From: CAZICM01 sp964537685
Lineage (GTDB): Bacteria > Myxococcota_A > Polyangia > Polyangiales > Polyangiaceae
Length of the DNA stretch: 64,000 nt
Direction of reading: 5' to 3'
Assembly (NCBI GenBank): GCA_964537685.1
Contig: CAZICM010000015.1
Coordinates: forward strand, 116,893-180,892
The position numbers and the translations under genes were made by a program. Shown here piece by piece: positions 33,532-43,500 of the stretch. Numbering within the stretch: position 1 is the first letter of the stretch; each line of letters starts with the position of its first letter. The notes below the pieces were generated by a model. The model worked only from the letters and a program-made list of their open reading frames with translations. It did not search any database and was not told where the DNA came from.

Positions 33532-34869
33532 ATGCAAACGCCGCCTAAAGTCCCGGGAAATATTATCTGGGGCAACGCATGGCGCGTTCTTTCCGATCCT
33601 CTCAAACTAATACAAGCGGCCCAGCCCATTTCATCGGATGTGGTCGATTTAGATCTCCGGCTATTGCCTGCGTATTTAATTAAATCGCCGGAGCTTATCG
33701 AACATGTGCTGGTATCCAATGCCAAAAACTACATCAAAGACACGACGACGAGAGCCCTGTCGGCGGTGATGGGCGAAGGATTATTAACGAGCGAAGGCGA
33801 TTATTGGAAGAAGAGGCGAAGGCTTGCCCAGCCTGCCTTTCACCGGGAACGCGTCGAAGGCTATGCCCAGGTGATGATCGATTTCACCGAGCGCATGTCG
33901 CAATCCTTTCAAATTGGAAGCGTTATCGACATACAAGGGGAAATGAACCATCTGACGCGGGATATTGCGGCCAAGACTTTATTCAATGCGGACGTGAGCG
34001 ATCCCGGCAATGCCATTGGAGACATGTTATCGGCGATCGTCGGGCATTTTGTGGGCGCCTATGTGCGGCTGCCCTTGTTGGACAAGCTGCCCCTGCCCGC
34101 CAATAAGCGATTTAAACAAGCCCTTTCCGAGCTCGACCAGATTATTTATGGAATCATTCAGCAGCGCCGGGAAAGCGGTGCAGATCCGGGCGATTTGCTG
34201 TCGATGCTGATGAATGCAAAAGACGAGCAGGGCGAGCATTTTACAGAGCGGCAATTGCGCGATGAAGTCATGACTTTGTTTTTGGCCGGGCATGAAACGA
34301 CGGCGACCGCGCTCACATGGACATTTGTTTTGTTATCGAAGGCGCCCGCTGTGTATGCCGCGCTTCAGCGCGAATTGAGGGAAGTATTAGGAAAAGACAG
34401 GCCGCCTACATTATCGGATTTGCCCAAGCTTCGTTATACCGAATGGGTCGTGTACGAATCGATGCGCCTGTGTCCTCCGGCGTGGGCGATCGGACGCGAG
34501 GCCACTTCTCCCGATGAACTCGGCGGATTTGATATTCCGGTGGGCCATCAAATTTGGATTAGCCAATATGTGGCGCACCGCGACCCTCGATATTTTGATC
34601 ATCCCAATGAATTCCGGCCCGAGCGCTGGGATAACGATTTCGCCAAAAAGCTTCCCCGCTTCGCCTATTTTCCCTTTGGAGGCGGCCCGCGCATTTGCAT
34701 TGGAAATACCTTTGCATTGATGGAAACGATTTTGGTATTGGCTTCGATCTGCCGCCGTTTTCATATCAAAGTGCTTCCGCACAGGCGTATTCGCACATCC
34801 ACGGCCATCACGTACCGGCCGATGGGTGGTGTCTATGCGCTGATCGATTTGGCCCCTCTTAAAAGCTGA
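33532..34869 (+). CDS. Cytochrome P450
   Basis: The ATG at 33532 (MQTPPKVPGN) follows the upstream stop by one base; the product is 445 residues, the normal size for a bacterial P450. The I-helix motif is LAGHETTAT (near residue 252), the K-helix ExxR is ESMRLCPP (near 309), and the heme-binding loop is FGGGPRICIG (Cys near 389). Overall features (HRDPRYFDHPNEFRPERW) resemble the CYP110/CYP102-like group that oxidises fatty acids or terpenoids. No dedicated ferredoxin or reductase gene is in the window, so it must use partners encoded elsewhere. Its 3' end overlaps the convergent zinc-ribbon gene by 11 bp. Confidence 0.95.
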   Translation: MQTPPKVPGNIIWGNAWRVLSDPLKLIQAAQPISSDVVDLDLRLLPAYLIKSPELIEHVLVSNAKNYIKDTTTRALSAVMGEGLLTSEGDYWKKRRRLAQPAFHRERVEGYAQVMIDFTERMSQSFQIGSVIDIQGEMNHLTRDIAAKTLFNADVSDPGNAIGDMLSAIVGHFVGAYVRLPLLDKLPLPANKRFKQALSELDQIIYGIIQQRRESGADPGDLLSMLMNAKDEQGEHFTERQLRDEVMTLFLAGHETTATALTWTFVLLSKAPAVYAALQRELREVLGKDRPPTLSDLPKLRYTEWVVYESMRLCPPAWAIGREATSPDELGGFDIPVGHQIWISQYVAHRDPRYFDHPNEFRPERWDNDFAKKLPRFAYFPFGGGPRICIGNTFALMETILVLASICRRFHIKVLPHRRIRTSTAITYRPMGGVYALIDLAPLKS

Positions 34870-36109
34870 AACGGCCGCCGGTTATTCGTTCCAATGTCCG
34901 GGCGACCTTGTCCCGGCCGTCGCTATAGGTTGTGATTGGTCCTGTTAGGCCCTGGGCAACCGCTGTTTTGCTCTGCAGATCGAATACAAAAACCTCCAGC
35001 GTATCGGCCGACATCGAACCGCCATAGGACGAGGAGCGGCCCGCCGGACGGTATACGGCCAGCCACCGGATTTTTAATGCGCTTTCGAGTTCGCCGGCAA
35101 AGGCAGAATCGCGTTCATTCATCGATTCAAAGGCCATCGGGTTTTTATCCGAGGTCCATAACAGCGCCCTCGCTAAATCGTCCGATAGCAATAAATCGAA
35201 TTGGCCTTTATCGCTTTGATCGAGCAATTGGCTGGCAGGAATAATCTCGGTATTGGGCGGTTTTTTTGAATTCTTTTGGAATTCGGGCAGGGGATTTAGA
35301 TCGCGCCGGGCTTTTTCGTCTTGCAGGCTTCCCGCCGGCGGAAGCTGGGCATGTATTTCTTTTAAAATCTGACGCAATGGCTCAAAGCGGCTTTGGTATT
35401 GTTTGAGCACTTGGCCCCGCGTCGGACCCGATAAATTGGCTGAAGCGAGAGGCAGCGCGGCGCCAAGCACCAATCCGGCGAAACATACGATGTAGACATT
35501 GCGCTCGATTTTTGCATTTTTTTGAATCGCCAGCGCCACGATGGATGCGATAACGATCAAAATGCCGGCCGGTACAAGGTAATTGAGATGCGTCTGTGAA
35601 GTGATGCCAAAGATATGTCCGTCCGACCATACAACCGGATTGACAAAGGGCTTCAGCAATAAAAGCAGAGCGCCCACAAACATCAGGGCTACGGCGCCGA
35701 TTCGAAAGCCAATGGCTTGCAGGATAAGCGCAGAACCTCCGATGCCGGCGGCGATTGGGATGGGATGGGACAAGCCATTGTTTTTGAACGCGAACAAGGC
35801 TTGAACCAAGCCAAAACCGAGAATAAGCCCGAATACCGCCCGCAGAACCCAGGCCAAGCGCTGAAAGAAAGGCGAGGGCGGGGAAGGCCCAAACGCGGGC
35901 GCAGCCTGAGGCGCAGGCGCGGATCCAGCGTTTGCATCGGGCTGTTTGGGGCGGACAAGCTCTCGCTGATACGCCTTGGCCCAGGTATCGCCGCCCAAAT
36001 CGATGGCCGCTCCGCAGAAATTACACGTCGTCCGGGGACCGGCTTTTGCGCTGGTATCGTGCGAGAGCGGCGCACCGCAGCGCGGACACTGAAAAACACG
36101 CGGATTCAT
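34859..36109 (-). CDS. Zinc-ribbon multi-span membrane protein
   Basis: The 416-residue product starts with a zinc ribbon (FQCPRCGAPLSHD, then TTCNFCGAAID: two CxxC pairs). A Pro/Ala linker and four to five membrane spans follow (VLRAVFGLILGFGLVQALF; IAAGIGGSALILQAIGF; IGAVALMFVGALLLLL; LVPAGILIVIASIVALAI; IVCFAGLVLGAALPLA). A C-terminal domain of about 190 residues ends the protein, with SDDLARALLWTSDKNP and VFDLQSKTAVAQG. It shares a 4-bp ATGA overlap with the upstream kinase gene, so it is translationally coupled and may be that kinase's substrate or sensor. Family is unknown. Confidence 0.75.
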   Translation of the reverse strand: MNPRVFQCPRCGAPLSHDTSAKAGPRTTCNFCGAAIDLGGDTWAKAYQRELVRPKQPDANAGSAPAPQAAPAFGPSPPSPFFQRLAWVLRAVFGLILGFGLVQALFAFKNNGLSHPIPIAAGIGGSALILQAIGFRIGAVALMFVGALLLLLKPFVNPVVWSDGHIFGITSQTHLNYLVPAGILIVIASIVALAIQKNAKIERNVYIVCFAGLVLGAALPLASANLSGPTRGQVLKQYQSRFEPLRQILKEIHAQLPPAGSLQDEKARRDLNPLPEFQKNSKKPPNTEIIPASQLLDQSDKGQFDLLLSDDLARALLWTSDKNPMAFESMNERDSAFAGELESALKIRWLAVYRPAGRSSSYGGSMSADTLEVFVFDLQSKTAVAQGLTGPITTYSDGRDKVARTLERITGGRFSF

Positions 36110-37173
36110 CGGATTCGAGGCAGAGCAGGCTTGGCCGCGGGCTCGGCGACGGATGACTGGTGTTGAGTGGTCTGATTGGGGTCCACATCCGCCGAGCCGG
36201 ATACGCGCACCACCATGCGAAGCGGCGGAGACTGCCCGCCGGGTGTCATCAGCATATCTTCGTGGAGTTCATGGCCATGCGGCAAAAGAGCCAGAATCGC
36301 GCGGAACATCGCCGTTGCGGAAGGAAAGCGCTCGGCCGGAGACAGGGCCAGCGCGGTGTGGACAATCGAAGCCAGCTCGGGCGTCACCCAAGGCGCGAGC
36401 TCCTGAATCGGGCGAGGAGGCACGGTACAGATGCGGATAACCAGCTCGCCGAACGACTTGGCATCGGCGTGGGTGGGCTGGCCTGAAAGGGCGCGATAGA
36501 GAACCACGCCGAGCGACCAAAGATCGGTGGCGAAGTCGATGTCTTTTCTGCCGCGCGCCTGCTCGGGCGACATATAGCGGGGCGAACCCAGCATGCTGTG
36601 AGGCGCGGTTAATCCAGACGTTTGTTCTCCTGGAGCGGCTTTAATTTTGGCAATGCCAAAGTCGAGGATCTTGACGGTAATCGAACCCGCGCCGCGTTCG
36701 GCGAGAAAGATATTGGCGGGCTTGATATCGCGGTGAATCACACGCGCCGCGTGGGCCTTCTCGAGACCGATGCACACCTGCGCGGCGATACGGAGCGCGG
36801 CCTCGGGATGGAGCGAACCGGCTTCGGCGAGCAAGCTCTCCAGATCGCGGCCTTTGAGCAGCTCCATGGCCATATAGGGAGCGCCGCTCTCGGCATCGGT
36901 GCCGACATCGAGCACGCGGACGATATGCTCGGTATCGATTGCGCTGGCGGCTCTGGCTTCGCGGTGGAAGCGGCCGATACTGGCGGCGCGGCCTTCGCTT
37001 TCGGATCTGGAGGCGATGAGTTTCAGCGCGATATGCGGGCCGCCTGAGAGCGATTCGGCCTCGAACACAGAGCCCATTCCGCCCTGGCCTAAGAGCCGTA
37101 ACAGGCGGTATTTGCCGTCGACGAGATCGCCGTCCACGGGCGCCACCGTACGGAAAAGCCAAGCGCGGCGCAA
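36106..37173 (-). CDS. Soluble Ser/Thr protein kinase (Hanks type)
   Basis: The frame opens with TTG at 37173; a GTG at 37146 (APVDGDLVDGKYRL) is an equally good start. The product is 355 residues or a little less and has no membrane span. Kinase motifs: GQGGMGSVFEA, ALKLIA, HRDIKPANIFL, DFGIAKI, YMSPEQARGRKDID. A short tail follows (VVRVSGSADVDPNQTTQ). It overlaps the zinc-ribbon membrane protein gene by 4 bp, which implies coupled synthesis. The start is only about 30 bp from the divergent start at 37204, so the two promoters must overlap coding sequence. Confidence 0.92.
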   Translation of the reverse strand: MRRAWLFRTVAPVDGDLVDGKYRLLRLLGQGGMGSVFEAESLSGGPHIALKLIASRSESEGRAASIGRFHREARAASAIDTEHIVRVLDVGTDAESGAPYMAMELLKGRDLESLLAEAGSLHPEAALRIAAQVCIGLEKAHAARVIHRDIKPANIFLAERGAGSITVKILDFGIAKIKAAPGEQTSGLTAPHSMLGSPRYMSPEQARGRKDIDFATDLWSLGVVLYRALSGQPTHADAKSFGELVIRICTVPPRPIQELAPWVTPELASIVHTALALSPAERFPSATAMFRAILALLPHGHELHEDMLMTPGGQSPPLRMVVRVSGSADVDPNQTTQHQSSVAEPAAKPALPRIR

Positions 37174-37203
37174 TGCAAACCATATGGACGCCGCCCGCGC
37201 CCC

Positions 37204-40200
37204 GTGATCTCTACGGTGGAGATGGCTTCTCCCCGCGCGCCCGCTCCATCCTCTGCGCCCTATCCCCGCTGGGTCTGGCTCTTGTCAGCCTTGTTTGGCT
37301 GCGTCTTTTTAGCGCTCACCTTTTCGGCCGCCGCTGCCCGCGGCTTTGTCGCCGAGGAAACGCAGCCCTTTTTGGCTAGACATCCGGTTGTATTGGAACA
37401 TGCCGATGCAATAGATGAGGATTTCGATGAAAATGGTTCCTCCTCTCCATTTCGCATCGCAAAAATGCCGCCCTATGAACCAAATGCTCCAAAGCCTCCC
37501 CGCTGGATAGCCACTTCTCAATGGCCGGTTGTCGCTTATGCCGGAGAGCGCCGAACCTATCCGGTCTTTATCCGTGGCCATCAAAGCGCATTGGGATCCT
37601 ATCCAGGCATTTTGTTCGGGCCTCTGTTGGGCAACGGAATGGATGGCCCCCGTCATATGACCGCATTGCTCGCGTTTTTGATTGTATTGCTTACCCCTTT
37701 GATGGCTTTTCGCCTGGGTGCCTCCAAATGGGCCGCTCTTCTGGCCACCGCCACCGTCAGTCTCTCGTTTGGAATGATTTCAATCGCAAGTACATCGTAT
37801 TCGTTTGAAGTGGCCAGCCGCACCCTGATGATGGCTTCGCTCTACACACTCGCCTCGCCCCGCCCTTTTTCCAAACGAAGAGCCGCCCTCGCCGGCCTTC
37901 TCGCCGCCCTCGCCATTTTATGCCGCGCCACCATCGGCGCCGCCCTCTTTCCCGCCATGCTGATTCTGCTGGTGCGCCATTCCAAGCATTCTTCCAGCAG
38001 GCTGCCCCGCGCTTCTCTGGGGCTGCTCTCTATGCTGAGCGTTATTTTGCCCATGTTGATCGTATTTATTTCTCACCGCCTCCTTCCCTTTCGCGCAGGC
38101 ACCGCGCCGCTCGCCGATTTTCCAATCGATCAAATTCCCGGGCGCCTCTTGGTCTTGCCCCGCATGGCTCTCGTTACTCTCGCTTTCTTGGGCGATGCTT
38201 CTCGTATTTGGGCGCCTATTTCCCTGGGTTCGCTCCGTCTTTCTTCGCAGGGTCTCTGGGCTCCCGCTTGGCTCGCCGGCTTGGTCTTTATTTCGGCCCT
38301 GTATCGGATTCTAAAACGCCGCGCCGGATGGGGAGAACAATTGTATTTATGGACAATGATATCGAGTATTCTGGCCGGCGCCGTGCTGTATGGCAATCCC
38401 GACCAATTTCAATTGGCCATGGCGATCGAACCCCTATTGGCTTTGGCTTTGGGCGAACAAATCGCGTCAATCTTTTCGAATGGCCAAAAAAGTGCGGGCA
38501 TGGCTCTATTGACTTCGCTTCTCCTGGCCCGCGCTCATGGTCTCTATATGGGTTTGGCTGTAAGCGCGCGCGACAATCAAAACCCGATGTTTAGCGCCAA
38601 GGCGCAGCGGGCGGCCATTGCCGCCATGCGGGCGCTCGGCATTCAAGGCCCGGAGCTTTTAACCACCGTTTACAATCACGCCGGCGTTATTGAAGCTTGG
38701 ACCGGCGGCCTGCATGAAACGGGCGGCAAACAAGTCATTCGCCCTGTGCACGCCTGGCCTTTATTGACCGGAATATCCAAAAACCCAAATCATTGCCTTC
38801 ATCAAGCCGCATGGAGAGCGCTGCTTCAAAGCCAAAAACCCCAATTTGTCCTGCTCTCCGAAGGCCCCAATCTCTATGAAACCGGCTCCACCGATATTGT
38901 GGCCATTGCCCGCTCCCTCTCGAAAACGGCAGAGCTTTCGGGCATTTCAATCGTGGATGAAGGACATTTTACAACCGAAGGCCAAGGTCCGGGCTGGGCC
39001 CTGGTCCGCCTTGTCTATCCAGCGTCCAACCCCCTTGAATTTAAGGCCGATCCGGCCTGTGAACAGGAAGATGAAGAGCTCTTCCGCCATTATGCGGGAC
39101 AAGCGCGCAGAGGCCGCCGAACGCTCGCCTTTTATGGTTTGAGAGTGGGCGACCCATTCTTTCAAGGTTTTATACTTACCCGTATCTTTAGCGAACAAAT
39201 AAAAGAAAAGAGAACGCATCTTGTATTGTCAAAAGATACGATCAAAATCGAATTCGAGTTGCGGCAAGTGCGCCCCGGCGAGCCTCCTCCTCCCGTTCAA
39301 GGCGGCCCTTGGGGCGTCTATTATAGAAACCGCGATATTGAAATCGCCGGTAAAGAAGCCTTGGAGCGAATCGCCGCCGAAATAGCCCATCTCCTGTCCG
39401 CTTATCAGCCTCCCATTACAGAGCCTATTTCAAGCGATGATGTATTTGAAATGAAGCCGGGTATTTCTTATGTGGGCCGCTTCGATGAGCGGGATGGCCG
39501 CTTTGCCTTTCCGGGTTCTCAAATTGAAATTCGCTTTGAAGGTAGCGGTGTGGATATACGCTTCGCCGATTCTGGAGGTAATAATCGATTTTTTGTGATT
39601 GTCGATGGTGGTGCTCCAAGGCTGTTTATACCCAAGGCGGGCGAACATGCCTATACGATTGCCGAACATCTTCCCCCGGGTGTTCACAAAGCCTTGATCT
39701 ATAAAAAAACAGAATCCTTTTTTGGCGCCGCTCAATTTCTGGGCGCCCATATTCACGAGCCCGGAAAACGCTCGGACAGCGAATCCAATACGCCCGGACA
39801 TCCAAAGAAAACCATTGAAATCATCGGGGATTCTATTTCCTGCGGCTATGGAGCCGAAGGCGATTCGCCCCATTGCCCCTTTTCCGCAGATACCGAAAGC
39901 GAATTCGATAGTTATGGAGCTCTATTCGCGCGTTCTGTCTCGGCCGATCATATCAATATTTGTTATTCGGGAAAAGGCGTGTTCCGCGATGGCCAGGGTA
40001 GAACCAACGATCAAATGCCTGAAATCTACAAAAGGATTTTAGCCGACCAGCCCGATTCTCGATGGGACGCTTCGGGCTATGCGCCCGATCTTGTTTTGAT
40101 CAATTTGGGAACCAATGATTTTATATTGGGCGATCCTGGCCCGCCTTTTGAACAAGCCTATTTGAATTTTTTGAGGGAACTCCGGAAGCTTCATCCCCAG

Positions 40201-40446
40201 GCTCATCTGGCGTGCGCGCTCGGACCTATGCTTTCCGGCGAAATGCTGAATACCGCCCGGACGCGCATCCTCGCCGTCACCGCCTCGCGCAAACAGGAGG
40301 GCGATGACAAAATATATTTTATCGAATTGCCATCCCAGCGTATTCCCGAAGGCGCCGGATGTGATGTTCATCCCAATCGCCAAACCCACCGAATCGCCGC
40401 AAACGTGTTGGAAAAAGCGCTGTTGCCGCTGCTGATTCAGCCCTAA
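37204..40446 (+). CDS. Multi-span GT-C-like membrane protein fused to CE2-type SGNH esterase
   Basis: The start is GTG at 37204 or ATG at 37222; the product is about 1080 residues. Residues 20-430 carry ten or so hydrophobic spans (first WVWLLSALFGCVFLALTFSA), with a large loop after the first span that contains DEDFDENGSS. This layout resembles GT-C glycosyltransferases or dolichol/polyprenol-type membrane enzymes, but no motif proves catalysis. Residues about 745-870 are a jelly-roll (VDIRFADSGGNNRFFVIVDG). From about 870 there is an SGNH hydrolase: IEIIGDSISCGYGAEG (Ser), INLGTNDFILG (Asn), GCDVHPNRQTH (Asp/His). Jelly-roll plus SGNH is the layout of CE2 acetyl-esterases. The fusion could glycosylate and deacetylate a surface polymer (inference). 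Confidence 0.8.
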   Translation: MISTVEMASPRAPAPSSAPYPRWVWLLSALFGCVFLALTFSAAAARGFVAEETQPFLARHPVVLEHADAIDEDFDENGSSSPFRIAKMPPYEPNAPKPPRWIATSQWPVVAYAGERRTYPVFIRGHQSALGSYPGILFGPLLGNGMDGPRHMTALLAFLIVLLTPLMAFRLGASKWAALLATATVSLSFGMISIASTSYSFEVASRTLMMASLYTLASPRPFSKRRAALAGLLAALAILCRATIGAALFPAMLILLVRHSKHSSSRLPRASLGLLSMLSVILPMLIVFISHRLLPFRAGTAPLADFPIDQIPGRLLVLPRMALVTLAFLGDASRIWAPISLGSLRLSSQGLWAPAWLAGLVFISALYRILKRRAGWGEQLYLWTMISSILAGAVLYGNPDQFQLAMAIEPLLALALGEQIASIFSNGQKSAGMALLTSLLLARAHGLYMGLAVSARDNQNPMFSAKAQRAAIAAMRALGIQGPELLTTVYNHAGVIEAWTGGLHETGGKQVIRPVHAWPLLTGISKNPNHCLHQAAWRALLQSQKPQFVLLSEGPNLYETGSTDIVAIARSLSKTAELSGISIVDEGHFTTEGQGPGWALVRLVYPASNPLEFKADPACEQEDEELFRHYAGQARRGRRTLAFYGLRVGDPFFQGFILTRIFSEQIKEKRTHLVLSKDTIKIEFELRQVRPGEPPPPVQGGPWGVYYRNRDIEIAGKEALERIAAEIAHLLSAYQPPITEPISSDDVFEMKPGISYVGRFDERDGRFAFPGSQIEIRFEGSGVDIRFADSGGNNRFFVIVDGGAPRLFIPKAGEHAYTIAEHLPPGVHKALIYKKTESFFGAAQFLGAHIHEPGKRSDSESNTPGHPKKTIEIIGDSISCGYGAEGDSPHCPFSADTESEFDSYGALFARSVSADHINICYSGKGVFRDGQGRTNDQMPEIYKRILADQPDSRWDASGYAPDLVLINLGTNDFILGDPGPPFEQAYLNFLRELRKLHPQAHLACALGPMLSGEMLNTARTRILAVTASRKQEGDDKIYFIELPSQRIPEGAGCDVHPNRQTHRIAANVLEKALLPLLIQP

Positions 40447-40571
40447 ATCGCTACGGCGCGTACACGGCAAAATCGTGCTGGAGCCCGTTGTTCAATCAAG
40501 TCCCGCTTCTCATCCCCGGGCGCTTTGGATAGGGTCTGCGCTTGTATTTTTTTCATGAAGGAGTCTTCGCG

Positions 40572-43500
40572 ATGGCAGCCCATCGATGGATTGCACATGT
40601 TCTTGTTGGCCGTACCGCGGCCGAATGCCGAGCGCCTGGTTTTAGGCCCGCTCAGTGGATGCGAACGAGCTTTGCCCTCGCGGCGCTCTTGGCTGCGGGC
40701 TGTGGAACCGCGCCGGAAGAGCCGCGGGAACCAGCGGCTGGAAAGCAGGAAAGCCCTGTCAAGGCTCCGCAAGCGCTCTCACAGCCTGCGCCGCCTGTCT
40801 CCGATTTGGTGGGCAAGGATGGCAATGTCACCGTCAGCGCCGCGAATACCGTGCTCAATCAGTATGCGGTGCTCGGTGCAAATGCGGCCGCGGGTGCGAC
40901 AACCATTTCCGTGACCAATGTGGCCGATCTGACCAGCCCTCAGTTTGGTCCGCTCGAGGCGGGCGATCTGCTGATGATTTATCAAGCGCAAGGCGCTTCG
41001 ATTTCGACGACCAACAATGCGCAGTATGGCGCGATTAGCAATCTGAATAATGCGGGCCGTTATGAAATCGTTTCGGTCGTGGCCATCAATGGAAATACCT
41101 TGACCATCGATGCATCGTGCGGCGGCTTGAAACATGCGTACACATCGGATTCCGGCGCGCAGATCATCCGCGTGCCTCAGCTCACCGATCTCACGGTGAA
41201 TATGGGTGCCTCGGTCGTGGCCGCGCAGTGGAATGGAACGCGGGGCGGCGTTGTGGCTTTGCATGTGACGGGCACGGCGCAGATCGATGGAACAATCGAT
41301 GTGAGCGCGATGGGTTTCCGGGGCGGCGCGGTCGATAACGATTCGCAGGCGCCCGGCTCGAACATCACGACCTTCCGCTCTGGAAACAGCTTGGACGGCG
41401 GCGAAAAGGGCGAAAGCATCGCGGGCAGCGCGGCGACCTATGACTCGCTGCTCAGCGGACGTTTTGGACGCGGCGCTCCGGCCAACGGCGGCGGCGGCGG
41501 CAATGCGCATAACGCGGGCGGCGGCGGCGGTGCCAATGGCAACAACGGCAACCCGTGGACAGGCATGGGCGTGATGGATCCCGCGGCGGCCTTCCTTCAA
41601 GCGTGGATGCTGGATCCGGCCTATTCGGGCGGGCTCGCGAATTCATCGGGCGGCGGGCGCGGCGGCTACACCTACTCGGGCAACAATGGCAATGCATTAA
41701 CGCAGGGGCCTGGCAATAACGCAGCCTGGGGCGGCGATGCGAGGCGTGAAGCCGGAGGCTGGGGCGGAAGGCCATTGGCCAACGATCCCGCGGGGCGGCT
41801 CTTCTTTGGAGGCGGCGGCGGCGCGGGCGATGGCAACAACAACGCCGCGGGGGCGGGCGGAAGGGGCGGCGGCCTGGTCATGCTGCTCGCGTCGACCGTC
41901 AATGGAGGCGGCTCGATTTTGGCAAACGGCGCCGCGGGTCAAAGCGCGACCGCGGGCTCGGGCAACGATGCTCCAGGCGGAGGCGGAGCTGGAGGAACGG
42001 TTGTTATTCAGGCCAATGCGTTGGGAGGTGTTTCGATATCGGCCAACGGCGGTGTTGGCGGCAATCAAGTCATTACGCTCAACAATGAAGGCGAAGGTCC
42101 TGGAGGCGGCGGAAGCGGCGGTTATATTGCATTGGCCGGTGGTGTGATCACCACAAGCGTATCCGGCGGAAACAATGGAACGACCAATTCGACCGGATTG
42201 ACAGAATTTATTCCCAACGGAGCGACGCGGGGAGCCGCGGGCAATGCGGGCGGCTCGGCGGTCAATCTGGCCGTATGCCTGGACACGACAGCGCCTGATA
42301 CATCGATACCCATCGCCGAACCCAATCCGACCAACGATCCGACCGGTGAATTTGTATTTGCATCGACGGAGCCCAATTCCACTTTCCAATGTCAGATTGA
42401 CGGCGGCGGATTCCAGCCCTGTCCGGCGAATTTCACGACGCCTGCGCTGGCCGACGGTTCGCACACGATAGAAGTCTTTGCGATCGATCCCGTGGGCAAT
42501 GCCGATCCCACCCCGGCGACGTATACCTGGGTCGTGGATACGGTGGCGCCGGATACGTCAATCCCCGTATTCGAAGCCAATCCGACCAATGATTCCACGG
42601 GCGAATTTACCTTTGCCTCGACGGAACCCGGTTCAACGTATCAATGCCGTATCGACGGCGGACCCTTTGGGCCTTGCCCCGAAAACTTCACGACGCCCGC
42701 GCTGGCCGATGGATCGCATACCATTGAAGTCTTTGCGGTCGATGCCGCGGGCAATGCCGATCCCACGCCCGCGACGTATACCTGGGTCGTTGACACGGCG
42801 CCTCCGGATACATCCATCCCCGTATTCGAACCCGATCCGACCAACGATCCAACGGGCGAATTCACCTTTGCCTCGACAGAACCCGGTTCAACCTATGAAT
42901 GCCAAATCGATGGAGCGGGGTTTGGGCCTTGTCCCGAGAATTTTGTAACGCTTCCCTTGCCCGATGGGCCTCATACGATTGAGGTGCGCGCCGTCGATTC
43001 GGCTGGAAATGCCGATCCCACGCCGGCCACCTATACCTGGACCGTGGATGCGGCGCCTCCCGAGACGACAATCGCCGTTATGGAGCCCAATCCAACGAAT
43101 GATCCATCCGGTGAATTTGTATTTACATCCAATGAACCGGGCTCCACGTTCCAATGCCAAATCGATGGGAGTGGTTTTGTTCCTTGTCCGGCGAATTTCA
43201 CGACGCCCAATCTTCCCGATGGATCGCACACCATTGAGGTCTTTGCGGTCGATTCAGGCGGAAATGCCGATCCCACGCCGGCCACCTATACCTGGGTGGT
43301 GGACACAACGGCGCCGGATACGTCAATCCCCGTATTCGAAGCCAATCCGACCAATGATCCGACAGGCGAATTTACCTTTGCCTCGACCGAAATGAATTCC
43401 ACCTATGAATGCAGGGTCGACGGTGGTGCATTCGTTCCTTGTCCCGAGAATTTCACGACGGCTTCATTGCCCGAGGGTTCTCATACGATCGAGGTGAGGG

